This document shows, piece by piece, positions 1 to 7,287 of a DNA stretch of 64,000 bases (positions are counted from its first letter, which is position 1; every line of letters starts with the position of its first letter). Position numbers and translations under genes: made by a program. Source of the DNA: Olsenella_K sp050953285 (GTDB taxonomy: Bacteria; Actinomycetota; Coriobacteriia; Coriobacteriales; Atopobiaceae); contig JBMNMK010000002.1 of assembly GCA_050953285.1 (NCBI GenBank), forward strand, positions 434,001 through 498,000, written 5' to 3'. The notes under the pieces were generated by a model, which had not been told where the DNA came from, did not search any database, and saw only the letters and a program-made list of their open reading frames with translations.

Positions 1-48
1 TCGCTCAAGGCAGATTCCTTTGCGGAGATGGTTCGCGCTGCCATGTAG
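1..48 (+). CDS. tpiA: Triosephosphate isomerase, C-terminal end (partial)
   Basis: Only the last 15 codons and a TAG stop are inside the window. They read SLKADSFAEMVRAAM, which matches the conserved end of triosephosphate isomerase (the GASLKADxF segment of the phosphate-binding loop and last helix). The enzyme interconverts dihydroxyacetone phosphate and glyceraldehyde 3-phosphate in glycolysis. The following gene is secG, and the order tpiA-secG is common in actinobacteria and Firmicutes, which supports the call. The rest of the gene lies to the left of the window. Confidence 0.85.
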   Translation, partial: SLKADSFAEMVRAAM

Positions 49-70
49 GTAGTGCGCATGAATGAGTGAA

Positions 71-115
71 GAGAAGGAGATCCTGGAGGTGGAAAGCCTC
101 TGAGATCTCCTTCTC
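71..115 (+). terminator. Hairpin after tpiA
   Basis: A perfect 12-bp inverted repeat (71-82 with 104-115, GAGAAGGAGATC and its complement) encloses a loop that can pair further. It lies 23 bases after the tpiA stop. The tail is only moderately T-rich, so it may be a weak terminator or an mRNA-stabilising hairpin between tpiA and secG. Confidence 0.6.
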
Positions 116-235
116 ATATATCTGTTCTTTTGTCGGTGAAAGCGTCGTTCTTATTGAGTGTGCGGCAAAAAGTGTGATAAAGTCTGTGCGTTGTATTGTC
201 GATTCTGGCTCTAAGCAAGCTAAGAGGGAGTCCTT

Positions 236-487
236 GTGAGCGTCCTCAACATCATTCTTTGTGTCGTAATGTTCTTGTCTGCCTTTCTCACAATCGTGCT
301 CATTTTGATGCACTCTGGTAAGGGCACGGGTGTCTCGGACCTGATTGCGTCATCGTTGTATAACGCTTCGGCAGGCTCGGGTGTCTTGGAGAAGAACTTG
401 GATAGACTGACGGTCATCACCGCTGTCATCTTTGGCATCTGCATAGTCATTATGGCGCTCACATTCCCGGTGGGTACCATCGGCTAA
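236..487 (+). CDS. secG: Preprotein translocase subunit SecG
   Basis: This 83-residue membrane protein fits SecG, the small auxiliary subunit of the SecYEG channel that assists SecA-driven export. Two hydrophobic helices are visible, at about residues 4-24 and 58-78. Between them is the conserved cytoplasmic loop LILMHSGKGTGVSDL, in which the HSGKG sequence is typical of actinobacterial SecG. The start is GTG at 236, chosen because a GAGGGAG ribosome-binding site lies 7 bases upstream. The gene follows tpiA and is closed by its own terminator at 521-558, so it is probably the last gene of the glycolytic operon. Confidence 0.93.
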   Translation: MSVLNIILCVVMFLSAFLTIVLILMHSGKGTGVSDLIASSLYNASAGSGVLEKNLDRLTVITAVIFGICIVIMALTFPVGTIG

Positions 488-520
488 ATGCGCATCTGAG
501 GCGCAAGATAGTTGCTTTTG

Positions 521-558
521 AGACCTTTCTTCAACCTGAAGGAAGGTCTGTTTTTTAT
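521..558 (+). terminator. Intrinsic terminator of secG
   Basis: AGACC(T)TTC and GGAAGGTCT pair around a CAACCTGAA-type loop and are followed by six T residues at 551-556. This is a classic rho-independent terminator 34 bases after the secG stop. Confidence 0.85.
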
Positions 559-875
559 TTGTAATAATATGTCCCTGTGTGGATAGATATTGGTCAAAAT
601 ATTGGTAAAAGCGCAGCAAATGGGGGACAAAATACAATCAGGTAAGCACGGATGGCCTTGGTTGCGCAAGTCGTTTTCAGTTGCACTCAATAGAGTATAG
701 TGATTGTTTGTCGGCAAAATGGCTAATCCAAACACGAACTCATTTCGTTGTGCGGGTGACTAGTATTTGTCGTTGTACGTGCTACCGCTAAAGACTCTGC
801 GGTGGAAGCTGATTTGGTGCCGTCACCTAAAACCCGGTGATGGGGGAGCACACAACGAGGGTGTGAGGAGCCTTT
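559..875 (+). other. Gene-free leader region of the opp operon
   Basis: These 317 bases carry no convincing gene. The left half is AT-rich and should hold the promoter of the opp operon, but no clear -35/-10 pair could be fixed. A possible -10 (TATAGT) lies near 697 without a good partner. Directly before oppB, GGTGTGAGGAGCC supplies the ribosome-binding site. No riboswitch or T-box features were recognised. Confidence 0.4.
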
Positions 876-1868
876 ATGGCGCGTTTTTTGCTGTATATCG
901 CAAAGAGAGTGGCAAGTTATGCGGTGATGCTTTTTGTCGCAACTTCGCTCACCTTCTTTATGGCCTCAGCATTCATGAGTCCGAGATCAAACTACGAGTC
1001 GAGGACTCCGCGTCCTCCCCAGGAGTCCATTGAGAAGTCCTTGACCGACGCTAACCTCAACGACAAGACGCCGGTGACCGAGCGCTACGTCACTTGGCTC
1101 AAGGGCGTTTTCACGTCGTGGGACTGGGGCAAGACGCCAGACGGTACCTCGGTTAATGCAGAAATTTCTTCTCGTATCTTGAACTCTGTGAAGCTGCTTG
1201 CGCTCTCAACGGTGCTTTCGGTGATCATAGGCGTTAGCCTTGGCGTATATACTGCGCAGCGACAATACCAGTGGCAAGATAGATTGTGGAGCGGTGTGGC
1301 TTCGGTCTTCATGGTTATCCCGACGGTTGTTTTGGCCATTTTGATCGTGTTTTTTGCTATTGAGATCAACTCGGCGGCGGGTACGCGCATCTTCTTTGTA
1401 ACGGGGCTCAATAGCTATAGCGGCGATAATGTCTTCTTATCGCTGATCGATTTCCTGCAGCACATCTTCCTGCCCACCATCGTATTGACCATCATTACGT
1501 CCGTGGGTTACCACTTGGGTCAGCGCACCTACCTTCTGGATGAGATGCATGCGGACTACGTGCGCACGGCGCGCGCTAAGGGTTTGACCAGAAAGCAGGC
1601 CATTCGTCGTCACGCATTGCGTGCAAGCTTGATACCCACGGCGGTCTCGGTTGCTTTCTCCATTGCAAGCGTTTTTACCGGCGCTGTTATGACCGAGAAG
1701 ATTTTTGCCATCCACGGCATGGGTGAGTACTTCATCAACTGCATCAACAATAACAATATCTACGGGGCGGTGGCAGTAGCTGCATTCTCTGGACTCTGCA
1801 CGCTTGTGGGCGCACTCCTTGCGGATCTGTTTGCCGCAGCGCTTGACCCCCGCATCAAGTTGAGCTAG
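876..1868 (+). CDS. oppB: Oligopeptide ABC transporter permease OppB
   Basis: This 330-residue inner-membrane permease fits the OppB/DppB family, one of two channel subunits of a peptide importer. A first membrane helix near residues 9-30 is followed by an extracytoplasmic region and a block of about five helices from residue 105 on. The cytoplasmic EAA loop that docks on the ATPase is clear at about 225-250 (DYVRTARAKGLTRKQAI). The ATG at 876 follows GAGGAGCC. The gene begins a four-gene operon: oppC follows after 10 bases, then the fused ATPase and the binding protein. Peptide import is inferred from family and operon; the actual substrate cannot be read from sequence. Confidence 0.9.
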   Translation: MARFLLYIAKRVASYAVMLFVATSLTFFMASAFMSPRSNYESRTPRPPQESIEKSLTDANLNDKTPVTERYVTWLKGVFTSWDWGKTPDGTSVNAEISSRILNSVKLLALSTVLSVIIGVSLGVYTAQRQYQWQDRLWSGVASVFMVIPTVVLAILIVFFAIEINSAAGTRIFFVTGLNSYSGDNVFLSLIDFLQHIFLPTIVLTIITSVGYHLGQRTYLLDEMHADYVRTARAKGLTRKQAIRRHALRASLIPTAVSVAFSIASVFTGAVMTEKIFAIHGMGEYFINCINNNNIYGAVAVAAFSGLCTLVGALLADLFAAALDPRIKLS

Positions 1869-1878
1869 GAGGGCATCC

Positions 1879-2940
1879 ATGGCAGACGATAAAAACGAGA
1901 TGCTGCAGCCAGGCACCAACGATGGTGTTGAGCAGCAGATTCAAGAGGAATCACAGCTCTCAAACGCAGAGCTTGAGCTTATAGCAGATGCCCAGGGCGG
2001 CTCTGGTGGAGAAGTCAAGCGCATTGGCTATGTTCAGCTCATTATCCGCCGTTTTGTGCGCCAGAAGAGCGCTATGGTTGGCTTGATCATTCTGCTCGCC
2101 ATGGTTTTTCTTGCCATTTTTGGGCCGCTTTTTGCACCGTTTGATTACACCGATCCTGACTTTACGGCTCTTTCTGTTCCGCCCAACTCCGTACACTGGT
2201 TTGGTACGGATGGCGGCGGCTTTGACCTGTTTGCATGCGTTGTTCACGGTCTGGGCCGCTCACTCACCATCGGTATTGTCTATGCAATCTTGACAACGGT
2301 CATCGCAGCCGTGGTAGGTACGACTATTGCCTATGCGCGTGGCTGGGGCGAGAAGATCGGCATGTGGTTTCTCGATATGCTCCTGATCATCCCAAGCTTC
2401 CTGCTCGTGGCCATGATCGTGCGCTCGGCTAGCGGTACCACCGGCTGGTGGACGCTCATCTTGGGCCTTACGGCCTTTGGTTGGATTGGCTACGCCAGGA
2501 CGCTGCGTACCATGGCCTTGTCGCTGCGCGAGCGTGACTACGTGAGAGCCGCCAAGTACATGGGTGTCTCGCCCCTCAAGATCATTGTGCGCCATCTTAT
2601 TCCCAACTTGGGATCCATCCTCATTCTGGATACCGTTTTGGGCGTTATTGCAGGTATCAACTCTGAGACGGCATACAGCTTCTTGGGTCTTGGTATCAAG
2701 GCACCGGATACTTCTCTGGGTTATCTTCTGTCCCAGGGCTCTTCTGCCATGATCTCAGCTCCGTGGGTCATCTTGATTCCTTCGGCGGTGCTGATCGTTC
2801 TGTGCGTCAGCATGCAGCTTATTGGTGACGGTCTGCGTGATGCAATCGATCCGTATTCACGCGCTGCTGGCAAGGTTGAAGACGACACGGACGCAGAATC
2901 CAAGGCGGAGGCCGAGGCTGCAGAGCCCGCTTCCCTCTAG
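1879..2940 (+). CDS. oppC: Oligopeptide ABC transporter permease OppC
   Basis: This is the second permease of the Opp system, 353 residues. It has the OppC-type N-terminal cytoplasmic segment (here long and acidic, residues 1-55), a first helix near 63-85, the conserved periplasmic segment HWFGTDGGGFDLFA, and a core of about five helices. The EAA motif (ERDYVRAAKYMGVSPLKI) lies near 217-235. The C-terminal tail after about 330 is strongly acidic and Glu/Ala-rich, which is longer than usual. It starts at ATG 1879 with an AGGAGGGC site just upstream, 10 bases after oppB, so the two are co-translated. It pairs with OppB in the membrane. Confidence 0.9.
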   Translation: MADDKNEMLQPGTNDGVEQQIQEESQLSNAELELIADAQGGSGGEVKRIGYVQLIIRRFVRQKSAMVGLIILLAMVFLAIFGPLFAPFDYTDPDFTALSVPPNSVHWFGTDGGGFDLFACVVHGLGRSLTIGIVYAILTTVIAAVVGTTIAYARGWGEKIGMWFLDMLLIIPSFLLVAMIVRSASGTTGWWTLILGLTAFGWIGYARTLRTMALSLRERDYVRAAKYMGVSPLKIIVRHLIPNLGSILILDTVLGVIAGINSETAYSFLGLGIKAPDTSLGYLLSQGSSAMISAPWVILIPSAVLIVLCVSMQLIGDGLRDAIDPYSRAAGKVEDDTDAESKAEAEAAEPASL

Positions 2941-2960
2941 GTAGAGCGGAGAGAAGATAG

Positions 2961-4976
2961 ATGAACGCAGAAGATACAAAGATGAATATGGACGATATTC
3001 TCAAATATGAGCTGCTTGAGGGCAACGGACCCAAGGGTGCGCCTCAGGGCGATCCCATCATGAGCGTGCGTGATCTCAAGGTTTCCTTCAATACTGAGGC
3101 CGGTAGGGTAGACGCGGTACGGGGAGTGAACTTTGATTTGTGGCGCGGCCGTACACTGGGCATTGTGGGTGAGTCTGGCTCGGGCAAGTCGGTTACGGCG
3201 CTGTCGTTGATTGGGCTTCTGGATGATAATGCACGCGTAACGGGCTCGGTCAAATTTGCCGGAGAAGAGCTGGTCGGCAAGACAGATGAGGAGATGGCGG
3301 CATTTCGCGGCAAGTCCATCTCGATGATTTTCCAAGACCCGCTCTCTGCTCTGACGCCTATGTTTACCATAGGCGAGCAGCTGGCAGAGGCACTTCTTAC
3401 GCACAACCCCAAGATGGAGAAGCAGGCGGTGCACGATAGGTGCGTTGAGTTGCTGAAGATCGTGGGCATCACGAAGCCGGAAGACCGCCTGGATTCCTAC
3501 CCGCATGAGTTTTCAGGCGGTATGCGCCAGCGCGTCGTGATTGCTATTGCTATAGCTAACAACCCCGATGTAATCATTGCTGACGAGCCGACAACAGCAC
3601 TCGATGTGACCATTCAGGCGCAGATCTTGGATGTGTTAGCAGTGGCGCAAAAAGAGACCGGCGCTGCCGTTGTGCTTATCACGCACGACTTGGGCGTGGT
3701 GGCCGGAACCGCAGATGATGTTTTGGTTATGTATGCGGGCAAGGCGGTTGAGCGCGCGTCTATCGACACCATCTTTGAGCGCCCGTCACAGCCCTACACC
3801 ATGGGTCTTCTGGGTGCTGTCCCCAAACCGCATAAGGCTGCTACCACTCGCTTGGTGCCTATCAAGGGTAACCCCCCTTCACTGGCAGCCATTCCATCTG
3901 GTTGCCCCTTCTCGCCTCGTTGCCCTATGACCTGCGCTAAGTGTCACGAGGTAGAGCCCATGCTTGAGCCTTTTGACGCCGAGGAAGGACACTTGGTGAG
4001 CTGCCTTTTGGCCGATAAGATCAGGGAGCACAAGCTCACCTTTGACAAGGTCTATCCGGCGCTTGATCCGCTGCCGCCTAAATGGGCGGAGGTGCCTCGC
4101 TCAGAGCGCCCCGTGGTGCTTGAGGTCAAAGACCTGGTTAAGACATTCCCAGTGCAGGGCAAAGGCCTTATCCGTCGCAATAAGGGCACCATGGTTGCGG
4201 TGGATCATGCCACCTTTAAGATCCATGAGGGAGAGACGCTTGCGCTGGTAGGAGAGTCTGGTTCGGGCAAATCCACCACGCTCACGCAGATCATGGAGCT
4301 GATGGCGCCGGAATCGGGCTCTATCACGGTGCTGGGTCATGACATTTCTCAGATTAAGAGCAAGCGCGAACGCTTGCTCTTAAGAAAAGATCTGCAGGTC
4401 ATCTTCCAGGACCCCATGAGCTCGCTTGATCCGCGCATGCCAATCTATGATGTTTTGGCAGAACCGCTGCGCGCTCAGAAGTGGAAAGAGAGCGATATTA
4501 ACGCTCGCATTGGTGAGCTCATGCATCTGGTTGGTATCAACCCTGACTATGTTGACCGCTTCCCGTCCCAGTTCTCCGGCGGACAGCGCCAGAGAATTGC
4601 CATTGCACGTGCTCTGGCAACAAGCCCCAAGATCTTGCTCTTGGATGAGCCCATTGCATCTTTGGATGTGTCTATTCAGGCAGGTGTTATCAACTTGCTT
4701 GAAGATCTCCAGCGCGAGCTCAAGCTGTCTTATCTCTTTGTTGCCCATGACTTGGCGGTAATCCGTCACATCTCAGACTATGTCTGCGTCATGCATCTGG
4801 GAAAGATTGTGGAGCAAGGAGATACCGAAGACGTCTTTTCCAACCCGCAAGATCCCTACACCAAAGCGCTACTCTCCGCTATTCCCATTCCGGATCCAAA
4901 AGTGGAGCGTACACGGGAGCGTTTGGTATACCAAGACGGTAAGCTCTTGCCAGCGTCTACGCTCTTTGAGGCGTAG
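2961..4976 (+). CDS. Fused OppD-OppF ATP-binding protein
   Basis: One 671-residue polypeptide carries both ATPases of the peptide importer. NBD1 (about residues 30-275) shows Walker A GESGSGKSVTAL, signature SGGMRQR and Walker B IIADEPTTALD. It is followed by the oligopeptide ABC C-terminal segment with the Cys-rich CPFSPRCPMTCAKC cluster (about 315-330). NBD2 (about 390-640) shows Walker A GESGSGKSTTL, signature SGGQRQR and Walker B LLLDEPIASLD. In most bacteria these are separate OppD and OppF proteins; fusions of this kind are known in actinobacteria. It sits between the permeases and the binding protein, and both catalytic sites look intact. Confidence 0.9.
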   Translation: MNAEDTKMNMDDILKYELLEGNGPKGAPQGDPIMSVRDLKVSFNTEAGRVDAVRGVNFDLWRGRTLGIVGESGSGKSVTALSLIGLLDDNARVTGSVKFAGEELVGKTDEEMAAFRGKSISMIFQDPLSALTPMFTIGEQLAEALLTHNPKMEKQAVHDRCVELLKIVGITKPEDRLDSYPHEFSGGMRQRVVIAIAIANNPDVIIADEPTTALDVTIQAQILDVLAVAQKETGAAVVLITHDLGVVAGTADDVLVMYAGKAVERASIDTIFERPSQPYTMGLLGAVPKPHKAATTRLVPIKGNPPSLAAIPSGCPFSPRCPMTCAKCHEVEPMLEPFDAEEGHLVSCLLADKIREHKLTFDKVYPALDPLPPKWAEVPRSERPVVLEVKDLVKTFPVQGKGLIRRNKGTMVAVDHATFKIHEGETLALVGESGSGKSTTLTQIMELMAPESGSITVLGHDISQIKSKRERLLLRKDLQVIFQDPMSSLDPRMPIYDVLAEPLRAQKWKESDINARIGELMHLVGINPDYVDRFPSQFSGGQRQRIAIARALATSPKILLLDEPIASLDVSIQAGVINLLEDLQRELKLSYLFVAHDLAVIRHISDYVCVMHLGKIVEQGDTEDVFSNPQDPYTKALLSAIPIPDPKVERTRERLVYQDGKLLPASTLFEA

Positions 4977-5112
4977 GTATTGAGCGGACAGTGTGCATAT
5001 AAGTTCAGTGCTTATTTGTACATCTCTATTCATTAGTACGTGCAAAAAATAATCATTTGTGCGATATTGTTAAGAGTGCTATTTGCCTGTAGTAACGTTG
5101 AAAGGATGAAGC

Positions 5113-6888
5113 ATGTCCGCAAAACTTACGCGTCGCTCTTTTGTGACCGCAGCTACCGTGCTTGCAGGTCTTGGTCTGACTGCGTGCGGCTCCAATGGCT
5201 CCTCTACCAATGAGGCTCAGTCCACCGATGTAACCGGAGTTGAGCCGCAAAACGGCAGTCCTGCTACCACCGACCTCTCCAAGCTTCCGCTTCCTGAGAA
5301 GGGCAAGACCTATAACAACCCCAAGTCTCGTGATGAGGTGCAAGACGGCGGTACGCTCAACCTGTCTCTCTCTGAGATTGGTCCGGACTTTAACCAGTTG
5401 GGACTTAATGGCAACACCACCTACATGAAGTACCTCTGGCAGCTTTACATGCCACTGAACCCCTTCAAGCAGAGCGCGGATGGCGGCACCTTCACGCCTG
5501 ACCCCAACTTTGTTGACTCCATTAACGTAGAAGATGTGGACGGTAAAGAGGTTGCAACCATCAAGATTGCTGATAAGGCAACCTTCAACGATGGTACGCC
5601 TATTGACTGGCGTGCTTTCGAGTCTGTGTGGAAGGCCTGCAGTGGTCAGGATGAGAATTACACACCTGCTTCCACCGATGGTTACCAGCAGATTGAGTCC
5701 GTTGTTGCTGGATCGAGCGACAAGGAACTCAAAATCACGTTTGCAACGCCGTACTATCCTGTTGAGTCGCTGTTGGTTTTCCTGCATCCAGATGCTGCCG
5801 CTGATGCTGAGACCTTCAACAACGGCTTCAACGAGAATCCTCACAATGAGTGGGGCGCAGGTCCTTTCATCGTTGATACCTTCACCGCCGGTGAGTCCAT
5901 CTCCTTCAAGCGCAATCCCAACTGGTGGGGTGATGAGGCTAAGCTCGAGTCCATCGTTTACAAGCAGATGGATGCCCAGGCCATGTTCAATGCCTTCAAA
6001 AATGGCGAGATTGACGCTACGGAGCCTGGTTCTACAGGATCCTCTGAGATGCTTTCCAACTTTTCTGGCATGGAAGATGCTGAGATCCGTCGTTCTTACT
6101 CCATCTCCATCGCCAACATTGAGATCAACTCCACGCGTGATTCCATGCAAGACATCAATGTGCGCAAGGCATTCATGCAGTGCATTGATGTTCCTACCAT
6201 CCTGAGCATTGTTTATCAGGGCGTTAACTGGTCTGAGGATCGCATTGGCTCTTTGCTCATCTGTCAGTGGATGGACGGCTACGAGAACAACCTGCCTGAA
6301 GACATCACGGCAAACACCACCGCAGATGCAGAGATTGCAGCTGCTAAGAAGACCCTTGAGGATGCAGGATATGAGATGGGCTCCGATGGCTACTACGCTA
6401 AGGATGGCCAGCAGGTAAGCTTCTCCTTCACTACCTTTGGTGATTCCAACCTCACCAAGAACCGCGCCGCTGCTATTCAGAAGATGTGCAAGGACGCAGG
6501 CATGAACCTCACGATTGACAACCACCCAGCATCTGAGTTCTCCAAGACGCTGACCAGTGGTGACTGGGATACCGTTCTGTTTGCTTGGAGTGCAGGCCCT
6601 GCTTCTTACAACAACGGCGGTCAGATCTTTGGCTCCACGTCTTCTTCCAACTTCACGCACCTGGGTACGCCAGAGCTGGACGAGAAGTTCAATGCAGTCT
6701 GCGGCATTGCCGATCATGCAGAGCAGATGAAGGCTCTGAACGAGGCAGAGAAGGAAGCGCTGCAGTCTTACGGCTTCATTCCTCTGTTCGTTGGCGCAGA
6801 TGTCGTCGTTGCCAAGAAGGGTCTTGCCAACTACGGCCCAGCGCTGCTTGAGTCGCCATCTCCTGAGAACATGGGCTGGGAGAAGTAG
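5113..6888 (+). CDS. oppA: Peptide-binding lipoprotein of the Opp transporter
   Basis: This 591-residue extracytoplasmic solute-binding protein of family 5 would deliver peptides to OppBC. The N-terminus combines a twin-arginine-like motif (TRRSFVT, residues 6-12) with a lipobox LTAC and the lipidated Cys at residue 25, so it is probably a membrane-anchored lipoprotein, perhaps Tat-exported. A Ser/Thr-rich linker follows. The family-5 architecture is visible in segments such as FNDGTPIDWRAFESVWKA and GAGPFIVDTFTAG. ATG 5113 has a GAAAGGATGAAGC site. The 136-base gap after oppDF may hold its own promoter, as is common for binding proteins needed in excess. The operon ends at the terminator 6928-6961. 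Confidence 0.9.
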   Translation: MSAKLTRRSFVTAATVLAGLGLTACGSNGSSTNEAQSTDVTGVEPQNGSPATTDLSKLPLPEKGKTYNNPKSRDEVQDGGTLNLSLSEIGPDFNQLGLNGNTTYMKYLWQLYMPLNPFKQSADGGTFTPDPNFVDSINVEDVDGKEVATIKIADKATFNDGTPIDWRAFESVWKACSGQDENYTPASTDGYQQIESVVAGSSDKELKITFATPYYPVESLLVFLHPDAAADAETFNNGFNENPHNEWGAGPFIVDTFTAGESISFKRNPNWWGDEAKLESIVYKQMDAQAMFNAFKNGEIDATEPGSTGSSEMLSNFSGMEDAEIRRSYSISIANIEINSTRDSMQDINVRKAFMQCIDVPTILSIVYQGVNWSEDRIGSLLICQWMDGYENNLPEDITANTTADAEIAAAKKTLEDAGYEMGSDGYYAKDGQQVSFSFTTFGDSNLTKNRAAAIQKMCKDAGMNLTIDNHPASEFSKTLTSGDWDTVLFAWSAGPASYNNGGQIFGSTSSSNFTHLGTPELDEKFNAVCGIADHAEQMKALNEAEKEALQSYGFIPLFVGADVVVAKKGLANYGPALLESPSPENMGWEK

Positions 6889-6927
6889 TTTTTCTCGCTC
6901 AGTACCTTTGAGGCATAGCGTGTTTGC

Positions 6928-6961
6928 AAAGCCTGATCTCGTATGAGGTCAGGCTTTTTTT
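6928..6961 (+). terminator. Intrinsic terminator of the opp operon
   Basis: AAGCCTGATCTC and GAGGTCAGGCTT form the stem around GTAT, followed by a run of seven T. It lies about 40 bases after the oppA stop. Confidence 0.9.
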
Positions 6962-7064
6962 CGATTGCTGTACGACAGCTATGCCACTGGTCATGCGCTA
7001 GCTACGTGTTGGCCATGCGCGGCGCGTGTGCGTTGTGTGTCGCAAAATTTTTCAAAAAAGTGAC

Positions 7065-7092
7065 TTGCATACAGCCGCGAGTCTGATACTAT
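7065..7092 (+). promoter_or_regulatory. Promoter of tRNA-Leu
   Basis: TTGCAT (7065-7070) and TACTAT (7087-7092) are separated by 16 bases and end 40 bases before the tRNA. This is a good vegetative sigma-factor promoter. Confidence 0.75.
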
Positions 7093-7132
7093 ATTCCTCG
7101 TTGCAAGCGAGCACCCATGGTATCGCTCGCAT

Positions 7133-7223
7133 GTCGGAGTGGCGGAATTGGCAGACGCGCTAGCTTGAGGTGCTAGTGACTGACTAAAAGGTCGTGCGGG
7201 TTCAAGTCCCGCCTCCGACACCA
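7133..7223 (+). tRNA. tRNA-Leu (anticodon GAG)
   Basis: The acceptor arms GTCGGAG and CTCCGAC pair. The anticodon stem CTAGC/GCTAG encloses TTGAGGT with anticodon GAG. A class II long variable arm (GTGACTGACTAAAAGGTCGTG) is present, and GGTTCAAGTCC is the T loop. Discriminator A and the CCA end (7221-7223) are encoded. Confidence 0.95.
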
Positions 7224-7232
7224 TGAGAATAC

Positions 7233-7257
7233 GGGCACCTACGGGTGCCCTTTTTTT
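7233..7257 (+). terminator. Terminator of tRNA-Leu
   Basis: GGGCACC-TAC-GGGTGCCC is followed by seven T, ten bases after the tRNA. Confidence 0.92.
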
Positions 7258-7287
7258 AGGCTGGCGGTGTCGACGAGCGGAGATGCC

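Noticed and set aside
559..875. T-box or other riboswitch upstream of oppB
   Set aside because: No T-box sequence, specifier stem or antiterminator was found; the region is only an AT-rich leader.
5053..6717. 554-codon minus-strand frame opposite oppA
   Set aside because: Reads as shadow sequence with no family resemblance; oppA on the plus strand is complete with signal peptide and ribosome-binding site.
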